Below, piece after piece: positions 7,945-15,335 of a stretch of DNA of 18,444 nucleotides; the first letter of the stretch is position 1; each line of letters begins with the position of its first letter. Made by a program: the position numbers and the translations under genes. Source of the DNA: Pedosphaera sp. (lineage in GTDB: Bacteria > Verrucomicrobiota > Verrucomicrobiia > Limisphaerales > UBA9464); contig SIAZ01000038.1 of NCBI GenBank assembly GCA_009695405.1, positions 1-18,444 of the forward strand. The letters are read 5' to 3'. The notes beneath the pieces are model-generated. The model worked only from the letters and a program-made list of their open reading frames with translations. It was not told the origin of the DNA and searched no databases.

Positions 7945-8144
7945 TTGTACCCCAAAAAAAAACCTCGAAGTGCCAACACAAGGCCCGCGAGGGTCAGGAG
8001 AGTTACTAAAAGCAAGGTAGCAATGATCAAGGTTTTGATGGCGACCCGTGCCAGTTTCCAAAGCAGGACAAGAGTTAGCAATCCCGTTAGTACGACGGCA
8101 AAAAAACCAAGAATGAACAGTGCTGGGTGATCAGTACTGTTCAT
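7932..8144 (-). CDS. Small two-helix membrane protein, unknown function
   Basis: I do not recognise this 70-residue protein. It is strongly hydrophobic with two likely membrane helices, about 8-30 (ALFILGFFAVVLTGLLTLVL) and 36-60 (IKTLIIATLLLVTLLTLAGL). They are separated by a short basic turn containing K30, R33 and K37. The ATG lies 6 bases after the DAHP synthase stop on the same strand, and AAGG within the end of that gene could serve as the ribosome site, so translational coupling is likely. Such an alternating hydrophobic pattern is unlikely in a chance frame. It may be a small envelope protein; nothing links it chemically to aromatic synthesis. Confidence 0.7.
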   Translation of the reverse strand: MNSTDHPALFILGFFAVVLTGLLTLVLLWKLARVAIKTLIIATLLLVTLLTLAGLVLALRGFFLGYNLIP

Positions 8145-8150
8145 CGCGGG

Positions 8151-9224
8151 TTAACCTTGATCGGTTGTGCTGGGATGTTTCGATTGGCGCAGCTGATCTG
8201 CTCCCGTGCGAAGCAGACGTTCGGTCGTTTCCCATCCGAGGCAGGCATCGGTGATACTGACCCCGAAGCTGAGTTCCTTGGAGTTTTTAAGGGGTTGATT
8301 GCCTTCGAAAAGACTGCTTTCGATCATTACTCCGATCAGCGGTTTGCAACCCGCAGCGCGTTGGATAATGAGGTTCATCCAGACCTCCTCTTGGCGGCCA
8401 TATTGCTTGCTAGAATTGGCATGACTGCAGTCGACCATTAAAGCCGTGTGGAGTTTAGCGGATTGAAGACAGGCGGCGGCGTCAGCGATCGAGGAAGCAT
8501 CAAAATTAGTCCCATTTCGTCCTCCACGAAGTACCACATGGCCATCGGCATTGCCAGTGGTCTGGACAACGCAGGTGGCACCTTCTTGATCGATGCCGAG
8601 GAAATGATGAGGATGCCGTGCGGAGAGCATCGCATCGATGGCAATTTGGAGGGAGCCATCGGTTCCGTTTTTGAAGCCCACAGGCATAGAGAGTCCACTC
8701 GCCATTTCTCGGTGCGTCTGGCTTTCAGTGGTTCGGGCACCAATGGCGGCCCAACTGACTAAATCTGCTAAATATTGAGGGACGACCGGATCGAGGAATT
8801 CTGTGGCGGCAGGCAAGCCGAGACTGTTTACCTCCAGAAGCAAGCGACGACCAATCCGCAACCCCGCATCGACCTCATAGGATCCATCGAGATGGGGATC
8901 ATTGATTAACCCTTTCCAACCAATCGTCGTCCGAGGCTTTTCGAAGTAAACGCGCATTACCAAGAAGAGTTGGTCTGAAACCTCAACGGCCAAACGAGCT
9001 AACTTGCTCGCGTAATCCATCGCCGCCACTGGATCATGGATCGAGCAAGGGCCCACCACCACGAGGAGTCGCGAATCTTCGCCATGGAGAATCTGCTGCA
9101 CGGTGCGACGCGCACGGACAACGGTGTCGTTGACCCGTGCATCCATTGGCAGAGATTGTTTCAGTTCGCTGGGAGCCAGCAATCGGCGTGTAGAGACGAC
9201 ACGGAGGTCGTTCGTCTTTTGCAT
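8151..9224 (-). CDS. aroG: 3-deoxy-7-phosphoheptulonate (DAHP) synthase, class I (AroFGH type)
   Basis: This enzyme condenses phosphoenolpyruvate and erythrose-4-phosphate to DAHP, the first step of the shikimate pathway. I chose the ATG at 9224 (357 residues; E. coli AroG is 350). The frame can extend 7 codons to a TTG at 9245, but family members begin like [16 protein letters not shown]. Motifs in ATG numbering: GPCSIHDP at 58-65, [15 protein letters not shown] at 91-105, [12 protein letters not shown] at 162-173, GFKNGT near 183-188, LRGG at 232-235 and [10 protein letters not shown] at 264-273. These cover the PEP-binding and metal residues known for the family. The N-terminal arm that carries feedback control in AroF/G/H is present, but which amino acid inhibits it cannot be read off. 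It is 51 bases after the PPIase gene, probably co-transcribed. Confidence 0.96.
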   Translation of the reverse strand: MQKTNDLRVVSTRRLLAPSELKQSLPMDARVNDTVVRARRTVQQILHGEDSRLLVVVGPCSIHDPVAAMDYASKLARLAVEVSDQLFLVMRVYFEKPRTTIGWKGLINDPHLDGSYEVDAGLRIGRRLLLEVNSLGLPAATEFLDPVVPQYLADLVSWAAIGARTTESQTHREMASGLSMPVGFKNGTDGSLQIAIDAMLSARHPHHFLGIDQEGATCVVQTTGNADGHVVLRGGRNGTNFDASSIADAAACLQSAKLHTALMVDCSHANSSKQYGRQEEVWMNLIIQRAAGCKPLIGVMIESSLFEGNQPLKNSKELSFGVSITDACLGWETTERLLRTGADQLRQSKHPSTTDQG

Positions 9225-9275
9225 GAGGTTGTTGGGGGAAGGCAAAGTGAAAAAGAGGGTTTAAGGCTCCGATGA

Positions 9276-10424
9276 TTAAAGGCCGGAGGGTTGTGTAGAC
9301 AGATTGACTATCACGACATGGGCCGCAGTCCGGAGTCGGTCAGAAAACTCAGGTATGCGGACATCCATTTCTTGTTGCACCAATCCTTCGCGTATTTGTT
9401 CAGCAACTTCGTTAAAGGGGATTATTCTAGACGGAACATCCTCGATTTTACGGAAAAGATGCAAGCCATTCTGGCTGTTGATGATCCCGGTAATTTCCCC
9501 CGCTTTAAGTGTCCAAACCGCATTTTCAAATTCAGCAAACATTTGCTTTTTCTGGAAAGTATATTCGCCTCCTCTGTCTTTAGATTCCGGATCTTCGCTG
9601 AGTTCTTTAGCAAGTGCAGCAAAGTCGCCGCCCGCTTTCAGCTTGGCGAGGGTCTCGTCGGCTTTCTTTCGTTTGAGCGCGATGATTTCGGTCCCCAACG
9701 ACGTTTTACTTCCTGGTTCAACCGTAGCGAAGAAAATTTGCGCTGCTCGTACTTGATCGGGCTTGGCCCAAAAAGCTTCGTTGGCATCGTAATAGCGATG
9801 GATATCCGATTCTGGTATTCGGATAAGCGGCTTCACTTCGCGATCGATAACATGATCCATGAGGGATCCCTCAAATTTCTCCTGCCGAAAAGATTCCTGA
9901 GTGTATCCAGCGGCAGCGACAGTATTCCAAAAAACAGCCTCGTTTGCGGCGGATTTAATCATCCCATCAATACGGCGTTTCGACTCGAATCGAGCCAGAT
10001 TGGTGTCGGTCGCCGTTGTTCTCGCTAAAATGAGTTGCACAAAGACCATGGTGTTCAGTGTGTGATAACGTAGATCGTTCATTTCCCGATCCGATAGTGT
10101 GTGCTGTTGGGTTATTGCTTCGGCTGCGATCTTGGAGACTTTGGAGTTAACTGAGGTTGCGGTGATATAGATACCGTCACCCCTAGCCCAAACGGTATCC
10201 CCCGGCAGCCCGGGTTGGTTGGCTTTAATTGATAAATTTGAAAGCCCCCCCGCGCTCAGAACGGGAGTGGGGTTCGGCTTCCCCAGTGCGAATGGATTGA
10301 TGGAATTGGTCAGGACAATCTTGGGCACGGGGCGCGCCGCACCCTCAGGAGGCCTGACACTTTGGGCCAGCATCGCCAAGGAAAAGAAGGAAAAGAATGA
10401 AATTAGGACCGTCAGCAACTTCAT
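9276..10424 (-). CDS. Secreted parvulin-type peptidyl-prolyl cis-trans isomerase (SurA/PrsA-like)
   Basis: This should assist folding of exported proteins. Residues 1-20 form a signal peptide (MKLLTVLISFFSFFSLAMLA), so the protein acts outside the cytoplasmic membrane. Residues 21-75 are Pro-rich and low in complexity. Residues 75-215 resemble the helical chaperone region of SurA-like proteins. The PPIC domain runs from about 223 to 328, with DFAALAKELSEDPESKDRGG, then the F..AVW.LKAGEI segment and GLHLFR. Length (382) is near SurA (428). The ATG start is set by the signal peptide. A short ORF ends 12 bases upstream and the DAHP synthase gene follows. Whether it is free in the periplasm or has another location is not shown; I see no lipobox. 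Confidence 0.9.
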   Translation of the reverse strand: MKLLTVLISFFSFFSLAMLAQSVRPPEGAARPVPKIVLTNSINPFALGKPNPTPVLSAGGLSNLSIKANQPGLPGDTVWARGDGIYITATSVNSKVSKIAAEAITQQHTLSDREMNDLRYHTLNTMVFVQLILARTTATDTNLARFESKRRIDGMIKSAANEAVFWNTVAAAGYTQESFRQEKFEGSLMDHVIDREVKPLIRIPESDIHRYYDANEAFWAKPDQVRAAQIFFATVEPGSKTSLGTEIIALKRKKADETLAKLKAGGDFAALAKELSEDPESKDRGGEYTFQKKQMFAEFENAVWTLKAGEITGIINSQNGLHLFRKIEDVPSRIIPFNEVAEQIREGLVQQEMDVRIPEFSDRLRTAAHVVIVNLSTQPSGL

Positions 10425-10436
10425 GGAAGGGTCAGC

Positions 10437-10559
10437 CTACAAAAAAAGAAGTTCGCTCGCAATAATTCGCCCATCTTTAAAGCAGTATTCTTTGAGTGCC
10501 TCTTTGCCTCGCCCTTTTTTCAGATCCAGCGACTTGGAACAGTTCACCGTTTGGTTCAT
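10437..10559 (-). CDS. Candidate 40-residue ORF just upstream of the PPIase gene
   Basis: I do not recognise this protein. The ATG at 10559 opens 40 codons ending in TAG at 10437, 12 bases before the PPIase start. The product begins MNQTVNCSKSLDLKKGRG and ends DGRIIASELLFL. It is basic and mixed in composition, with no membrane helix. A TTG two codons earlier (10565) has GAGG 8 bases upstream and may be the true start. Spacing suggests coupling to the PPIase gene. It could be a genuine small protein or a leader peptide. The frame fills most of the divergent gap to the opposite-strand gene, which argues mildly for coding. Confidence 0.4.
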   Translation of the reverse strand: MNQTVNCSKSLDLKKGRGKEALKEYCFKDGRIIASELLFL

Positions 10560-10603
10560 TTGCAAACTTGGTGCCTCAAACTGATTAGGGTATTCTCGTG
10601 TTC

Positions 10604-10858
10604 ATGATTTCGTTGGAACATCAAATCCTCAGCCAATTGATTGAATTAGAGCAGATCGTCATGGAAATGGCTGCGGGTGGGCCGCGTAAAAGCCTTCTTA
10701 CTTGGGTGAAAAAAATTGATGAACTCACCCAATTACTTCCTACGAACACTGATCCGCATCTGCTTCATTATCTGCATAAACGGAGCTATGAGAAAGCTCG
10801 GTTGTATCTTCAAGGCCGTGATGCCGAGACCGTTGAGGGGCCGTGCGCTCATCTCTGA
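10604..10858 (+). CDS. Small helical protein upstream of mnmE, unknown function
   Basis: This 84-residue protein has no motif that gives me a function. It is predicted mostly helical (MISLEHQILSQLIELEQIVM, then LLTWVKKIDELTQLLP) with a striking LLHYLHKRSYEKARLYLQGR stretch near the C-terminus. The pattern of a short helix bundle with conserved-looking His/Tyr/Lys positions suggests a real, conserved protein. A GTG two codons earlier (10598) is an alternative start. mnmE begins 21 bases after its stop, so they are probably one transcript. It is divergent from the PPIase gene, and the intervening 10560-10597 is short, so promoters overlap coding or leader sequence. Confidence 0.8.
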   Translation: MISLEHQILSQLIELEQIVMEMAAGGPRKSLLTWVKKIDELTQLLPTNTDPHLLHYLHKRSYEKARLYLQGRDAETVEGPCAHL

Positions 10859-10879
10859 GCCGTCGAATTTTGAGTCTTT

Positions 10880-12238
10880 ATGAATCCCCAAGACACCATT
10901 GCGGCCCTAGCAACACCCGTTGGAAACGGCGGAATTGCGGTAATTCGGGTGAGTGGACGCGAGGCAATCCGTGTCGCTGATATCTGTGTCCGGCTTGCAG
11001 GGGCACGTTACTCGAGTTTGATAACGGTACCCGAGAGGACGGCTTTGCTGGCTCAAGTGATCCGTAATAAGGTGTCGATTGATGAAGTTTTAGTGACCGT
11101 TTTTCGCGGACCACGTTCTTTTACCGCTGAAGATACGGTGGAAATCGCCTGTCACGGAGGTGGTTTGGTGACACGGTTAGTTCTGGAAACAGTTCTCGCT
11201 AATGGGGCACGGCCGGCGGTACCTGGGGAGTTTACCTTGCGAGCCTATTTGAATGGGCGAATGGACCTAACTCAAGCGGAGGCGGTTGCAGATTTGATCC
11301 ATGCACGCACTGAAAGGGCCTTGCTGACCGCTCGATTGCAGATGTCGGGTTCGCTTTCGGTGCGAATTAACTCACTGAGAGACGGGCTCCTTTCCGTGTT
11401 GGCTCACATCGAAGCCCACATTGATTTTCCCGATGAAGATATCCAACCCGACACGGTAGTTGCCCTACTCGCCCGATTGAAGAAGGCGCTTAAAGAGGTG
11501 GAGGAATTATTGAGGACGGCGGATGAAGGTCGGATTTTAAAGGAAGGCGTTCGTGTGGCAATTATTGGTCCGCCTAATGCAGGTAAGTCGTCGTTGCTGA
11601 ACCAGTTATTAGGCCAAGACCGAGCCATTGTTTCGCCCATTGCCGGTACGACTCGAGATACCATCGAGGAGTTATCAACTATTCGAGGAACATCCGTCGT
11701 TTTTGTGGATACGGCTGGACTTCGGTCGTCAGAGGACATTTTGGAATTAGAGGGGATTCGTCGTAGTCGTGAAGCGGCAGACGCCGCCGATTTGATTTTA
11801 CACGTTCTCGATGGATCTATCCAAACGGGGATCTACGATGCGGCCCTATTGGAGGAGTTTGCGGGGCGAACTCGGATTTTAGTGATCAATAAAGCAGATC
11901 TGCCGGTGGTGATTCGCTGGGAGGGCGGGGTCGAAGTCAGTTGCCGAACCGGGCTCGGTTTAGAGGCTCTAAAGGAGACAATCAATCGGGTTATATGGTC
12001 AGCGATTCCTACCTCTGCAGATGCTGGGGTAGCGATTAATTCGCGTCACCGCCAAGTTTTGGAGCGAGCCTCAGCCGCATTGGGGCAGACAGCGACTGGG
12101 TTATCTGCAGGATTAACCTTAGAACTAGTGGCCTTTGAACTACGGGTCGCCTTGGGAGCCATAGGTGAGGTTGTGGGCGGAACTAGCACGGACGATCTTC
12201 TCGACTCCATCTTCAGTCAGTTTTGCCTCGGGAAGTAG
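10880..12238 (+). CDS. mnmE: tRNA uridine-5-carboxymethylaminomethyl modification GTPase MnmE
   Basis: With MnmG, MnmE modifies the wobble uridine of certain tRNAs using GTP, tetrahydrofolate and K+. The 452-residue product matches the family length (E. coli 454). The N-terminal folate-binding domain begins DTIAALATPVGNGGIAVIRV, with the CHGG motif and PGEFTLRAYLNGRMDLTQAEA following. A helical domain with the inserted G domain comes next: GPPNAGKSS at 230-238, GTTRDT from 256, DTAG at 277-280 and NKAD at 337-340. The C-terminus is FCLGK, the conserved FCIGK catalytic-Cys motif. The ATG is 21 bases after a small helical-protein gene. mnmG is not in the window. Confidence 0.97.
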   Translation: MNPQDTIAALATPVGNGGIAVIRVSGREAIRVADICVRLAGARYSSLITVPERTALLAQVIRNKVSIDEVLVTVFRGPRSFTAEDTVEIACHGGGLVTRLVLETVLANGARPAVPGEFTLRAYLNGRMDLTQAEAVADLIHARTERALLTARLQMSGSLSVRINSLRDGLLSVLAHIEAHIDFPDEDIQPDTVVALLARLKKALKEVEELLRTADEGRILKEGVRVAIIGPPNAGKSSLLNQLLGQDRAIVSPIAGTTRDTIEELSTIRGTSVVFVDTAGLRSSEDILELEGIRRSREAADAADLILHVLDGSIQTGIYDAALLEEFAGRTRILVINKADLPVVIRWEGGVEVSCRTGLGLEALKETINRVIWSAIPTSADAGVAINSRHRQVLERASAALGQTATGLSAGLTLELVAFELRVALGAIGEVVGGTSTDDLLDSIFSQFCLGK

Positions 12239-12378
12239 CTGAAGATATGGGTTTTTGGTTTGAAGCGACGCCAAGAATCGTCGGTGTAAAAGTCTTTCTG
12301 TAAATTGTTCTTCTTACATCCTGCTTTTCCCCTTCGGGGTGAGGCGAAGAATCACCAAGAAAAACAGGGACAGGCCCC

Positions 12379-12392
12379 AAATCTCGAGATTT
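12379..12392. promoter_or_regulatory. Perfect 14-bp palindrome before the MFS gene
   Basis: AAATCTCGAGATTT is a perfect 14-base palindrome ending 16 bases before the start codon of the transporter gene. A symmetric site in this place could be an operator for a dimeric regulator. It could also fold as a 5-bp hairpin near the ribosome site. No regulator gene is nearby to support a pairing. The rest of the 170-base gap after mnmE holds a small UUCG-type hairpin (12329-12339) and nothing else I can name. Confidence 0.3.
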
Positions 12393-12408
12393 CTTTTATG
12401 AGACTGAG

Positions 12409-13839
12409 ATGGTAGATCGGTCGCGGAGTACGGTTCACTTGAGAGAATCGTTTGGAATGGGAACTTGCATGAGCGTCCTTTCCAAGCGCACCCTTTTCAA
12501 AAATCCCGTGAGTTTTATTGATCGTAACGCCACTGTCGCTGAAGCTGGTTTTTCCCGTTGGATGGTACCACCCGCAGCGATCGCCGTGCATATGTGCATC
12601 GGTCAGATCTATGGGTTTAGTGTTTTTAGTAAGCCCTTGACGCAGGCCGTGAATGGCCAGGCATGGACCATTCCTCAAGTGGGTTGGATTTACTCAATTG
12701 CCTTGGTTTTGCTCGGCCTTTCGGCGGCGATCGCAGGAAAATGGGTGGAACGGAGCGGTCCTCGGAAAACAATGTTAGCGAGTGCAGCTTGTTTTTGTGG
12801 TGGCTTGGTGATTTCAGCTCTAGGCGTGCGGTGGCATCAATTGAGTCTGTTATACCTTGGGTACGGGGTTTTGGGCGGTGTGGGGTTGGGCTTGGGGTAC
12901 ATTGCTCCGGTTTCGACGCTAATGAAGTGGTTTCCTGATCGGCCGGGTATGGCAATGGGGATGGCCATTATGGGATTTGGTGGAGGTGCCTTGATTGGAG
13001 CTCCGTTGGGAGTTCTCTTAATGGAGTCTTTTAAATCTGCCACAGCCAATGGGGTTGCTGAAGCCTTTTTGTGTATGGCCGGTGTGTACGGGGGGTGTAT
13101 GACCGTGGGCGCTTGGATTGTTCGTGTGCCGCCGGAGGGTTGGAAACCGTTGGGATGGACGCCTTCAGTAAAGACATCAGCAATGATCACTACCGCGCAA
13201 GTGTCTGTAGATACCGCATGGAAGACACCTCAGTTTTGGCTTTTATGGCTTGTTCTGTGTATGAACGTCAGTGCGGGAATCGGGATCCTCGGACAAGCCT
13301 CCTTGATGTGTCAGGAGATGTTCGGAGTCAGTGCTCTTATTGGCGGAGGCTTCGCTGGGTTGCTTTCTCTCTTCAATATGGGGGGGCGTTTTCTCTGGTC
13401 CTCAGTTTCTGATTTTACTGGGCGCAAGCAGGTTTACTGCATTTATTTCTTGCTGGGTGCGCTGCTGTATTGCCTAGTGCCTTTGACCCAAAGGACAGGA
13501 AACCGGATGCTATTTGTGGCAGTGACAGCGGCCATTATTTCGATGTATGGAGGCGGGTTTGCCACGATTCCCGCTTATTTAAGGGATTTATTTGGAACCT
13601 ATCAGGTGGGCGCAATTCATGGGCGTTTGATCACTTCTTGGTCCATGGCTGCCTTGGTGGGGCCGCCTTTGGTGAATTACCTTTCTGAGTCGCGAAAGAA
13701 GGCGGGTGTACCGGCGGCCGAAGCCTACAATTCGACCTTGTATCTGATGGCCGGCCTGCTGCTTTTAGGGTTAATCGCTAATCTCTGTGTTCGACCTGTG
13801 CAGGCTCGGCATCATTTACCGCCGAGGAGACTTGGTTGA
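12409..13839 (+). CDS. MFS transporter, oxalate/formate antiporter (OFA) family
   Basis: This is a 12-helix major facilitator protein of the inner membrane, of the OFA group whose characterised members exchange oxalate and formate or move small monocarboxylates. Evidence is the opening RWMVPPAAIAVHMCIGQIYG (50-69), the helix 2-3 loop GKWVERSGPRK at 110-120, and the run LGYGVLGGVGLGLGYIAPVS with KWFPDRPGMAMGMAIMGFGG (173-192). Later helices lie near 275-295, 308-327, 343-360, 367-391, 400-425 and 442-460. The start is uncertain: the ATG at 12409 adds a charged tail of 20 residues before an ATG at 12469 with a GGGAAC stretch upstream. The substrate is not predictable. It is followed 21 bases on by a tiny membrane gene. 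Confidence 0.9.
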   Translation: MVDRSRSTVHLRESFGMGTCMSVLSKRTLFKNPVSFIDRNATVAEAGFSRWMVPPAAIAVHMCIGQIYGFSVFSKPLTQAVNGQAWTIPQVGWIYSIALVLLGLSAAIAGKWVERSGPRKTMLASAACFCGGLVISALGVRWHQLSLLYLGYGVLGGVGLGLGYIAPVSTLMKWFPDRPGMAMGMAIMGFGGGALIGAPLGVLLMESFKSATANGVAEAFLCMAGVYGGCMTVGAWIVRVPPEGWKPLGWTPSVKTSAMITTAQVSVDTAWKTPQFWLLWLVLCMNVSAGIGILGQASLMCQEMFGVSALIGGGFAGLLSLFNMGGRFLWSSVSDFTGRKQVYCIYFLLGALLYCLVPLTQRTGNRMLFVAVTAAIISMYGGGFATIPAYLRDLFGTYQVGAIHGRLITSWSMAALVGPPLVNYLSESRKKAGVPAAEAYNSTLYLMAGLLLLGLIANLCVRPVQARHHLPPRRLG

Positions 13840-13860
13840 TCTAGCTGACCCAGTGAAATA

Positions 13861-13986
13861 ATGAAGAGACTGAAACTTGGTTTTGCGTGGCTTTTGGTTG
13901 CTATTCCCCTGACTTGGGGTGCCTGGCAATCGGTGAAGAAGTCGATGCCCTTATTTACGGAACGTACCGCGGTGAGAGGCCAATAA
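13861..13986 (+). CDS. 41-residue single-helix protein, probable small subunit of the MFS transporter
   Basis: The ORF starts with ATG 21 bases after the transporter stop and encodes 41 residues. One membrane helix (FAWLLVAIPLTWGAWQSV, residues 8-25) follows a basic N-terminus (MKRLK). The tail is KKSMPLFTERTAVRGQ. Very small proteins of this shape, with a W-L-x-x-x-x-P-L-x-W-G helix and a K-x-x-P-L-F end, are known to me as small partners encoded just after OFA-type transporters. Position and sequence both fit that role. The recognition is from memory of the pattern, not a search. It would sit beside the transporter in the inner membrane, perhaps for stability. Confidence 0.7.
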   Translation: MKRLKLGFAWLLVAIPLTWGAWQSVKKSMPLFTERTAVRGQ

Positions 13987-14165
13987 GACCTTTTCATCTA
14001 AGACCTTTTTACCCCTCGAAGTGATGAAGTGTTCGCTCACTTCTTCGTCCGGCGGACCTTTGGCTTTGTTGTGTGCTCGCCCTAAATTGCTGCGGTTTTA
14101 AGCTTTGGCAAAGGTCCAAAATCCTACGCAACCCAACATGTGCTGAGCGCGGAGTGGGCCATCGA
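13984..14165. other. Convergent intergenic region with repeats and hairpins
   Basis: Between the convergent small-subunit and isomerase-like genes lie several structures. An 11-bp direct repeat, TAAGACCTTTT, occurs at 13984-13994 (overlapping the stop codon) and 13999-14009. A stable hairpin spans 14017-14047 (GAAGTG at 14026-14031 with CACTTC at 14038-14043, extended by CGAA/TTCG). A perfect 9-bp inverted repeat GGACCTTTG/CAAAGGTCC joins 14054-14062 and 14109-14117. No T-run follows the hairpins. The structures may help end both transcripts. I see no convincing ORF here. Confidence 0.4.
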
Positions 14166-15209
14166 TTAGCGAACGCCCATCAGGTGCTCGAGAACCAATT
14201 GATCGAGATCTTGATAATTGCGAGCAGCGATTAGAGCGGTCGCTTCTTTTTCAGGATAGGTTTTTGCTTTGGCGAGTAAGTGCTCAAAGGTGCGACGTGA
14301 GTTAGAGAGATGCTGGAGCCAATGCTCTTCAGTGGTGGTGCGAAAGGGGTGAACATCGAAGCAAATAAATTCACCCTTTTTGCCATAACCATTTCGTTCG
14401 AGGGCCCGGACCTGATTAAAAGCGACGCGCAGATTAGCTGATCCAAAGGGTTTATCTTGATCGAACTTGAGCCCGTTTTGATCATTGAGATGCAGCGACC
14501 ACAGTTTGTCGAAGGCCATGACAAAATCGATTTCGTCGGCGGGATCAAGGCCGGCTAGAATGGCGTGAGCCGATTCAATCAGGCAACCGACCCGTTTCGG
14601 ATCTCGGGTCAGTTGAGCAATCGCGAGGGCATGACCAATAGTGGGAATGTAAGCTTGATCCATCGGTTCGTTGGGCTTGGGTTCAATGGATAAGCGAATC
14701 TTTCGGTCGTGCTTCAGCATGGCATCCAAAGCTTCGACGAGCAGTTCCACCGAACGAGCCCCCGACTTGGACTCTCGTAGGTAAGTGCCCTCACGCGCCA
14801 ACCAGAGAACAATCAAATCAGTCCCTAGTTCGTTGGCAATATCGATGGTCCGCTTCGAACGGTCGATGGCGTAACGGCGGTGTTTGGGATCATTGCTGGT
14901 GTAGCCTCCATCAATTGTCTGCGGCGCAAACCAGAGTCGAGGCGCTACCATTTCGGCGACAAGGCCTTCGCCATCAAGACGTTTGCGGAGCTCGCGAGTC
15001 TCTTTGAGAATTTGAGTTGATGACTTGGAATCAATCTCGGGCACCGCATCGTCGTCGTGAAACATCATCGCCTCGAAGCCCAAGGTTTTGAGTTGGGAAA
15101 GTTTCCAGTCAAAGGACTCGTCCCAGCGGGTGGGTGGACCGTAGGGGTCTTGTCCAACGCTGAAGTTCCAAGGACCGACACAAAAGCGATACTGTTGTTT
15201 CTTAGCCAT
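14166..15209 (-). CDS. Xylose-isomerase-like TIM-barrel protein (sugar isomerase)
   Basis: The 347-residue product aligns from memory with class I xylose isomerases of the Streptomyces type. It has the catalytic His51 in FHDDD, EPKPNEP at 176-182 (metal-ligand Glu176, catalytic Lys178), Glu212 and His215 in IESAH, Asp250 and Asp252 in KFDQD, and Asp285 in CFDVHPFR. The loop LNDQNGLKFDQDKPFGSANLR region is nearly the family sequence. At the place of the family's fifth ligand (Asp245 of Streptomyces, in HIDLN) this protein has His240 (SLHLN). It is about 40 residues shorter than the Streptomyces enzymes, probably lacking most of the C-terminal dimer arm. An aldose-ketose isomerase is likely; xylose itself is not assured. 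It is divergent from the MurNAc fusion gene and has no xylulose kinase beside it. Confidence 0.85.
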   Translation of the reverse strand: MAKKQQYRFCVGPWNFSVGQDPYGPPTRWDESFDWKLSQLKTLGFEAMMFHDDDAVPEIDSKSSTQILKETRELRKRLDGEGLVAEMVAPRLWFAPQTIDGGYTSNDPKHRRYAIDRSKRTIDIANELGTDLIVLWLAREGTYLRESKSGARSVELLVEALDAMLKHDRKIRLSIEPKPNEPMDQAYIPTIGHALAIAQLTRDPKRVGCLIESAHAILAGLDPADEIDFVMAFDKLWSLHLNDQNGLKFDQDKPFGSANLRVAFNQVRALERNGYGKKGEFICFDVHPFRTTTEEHWLQHLSNSRRTFEHLLAKAKTYPEKEATALIAARNYQDLDQLVLEHLMGVR

Positions 15210-15296
15210 GGTTAGGAAGGGCGACTCTACGCAAGATTAGGCCTCGAGCAATCTGGAATCTATGGAGTTCATTTGGTTTGAGTCTGTTCAGTGAAT

Positions 15297-15322
15297 TCGG
15301 TTTATCGGAAGCCCTAAGCCGA
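15297..15322 (+). other. Leader hairpin before the kinase-MurQ gene
   Basis: TCGGTTTA (15297-15304) pairs with TAAGCCGA (15315-15322), 8 bp with one G-T, around a 10-base loop. It ends 13 bases before the start codon, so it could shape access to the ribosome site. No regulator or ligand is indicated. The rest of the 126-base divergent gap shows no clear promoter pair that I would defend. Confidence 0.3.
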
Positions 15323-15335
15323 TTAGTCTAGGCTC

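Noticed and set aside
9291..10028. 245-codon open frame opposite the PPIase gene
   Set aside because: It is a shadow of a gene with a signal peptide and PPIC motifs on the other strand, and its translation has no recognisable domain.
12329..12339. CCCC-UUCG-GGG hairpin after mnmE as a terminator
   Set aside because: The stem is short and no T-run follows, so it is not supported as an intrinsic terminator.
14024..14101. 25-codon ORF in the convergent gap
   Set aside because: It overlaps strong hairpins, lacks a ribosome site and has no recognisable character.
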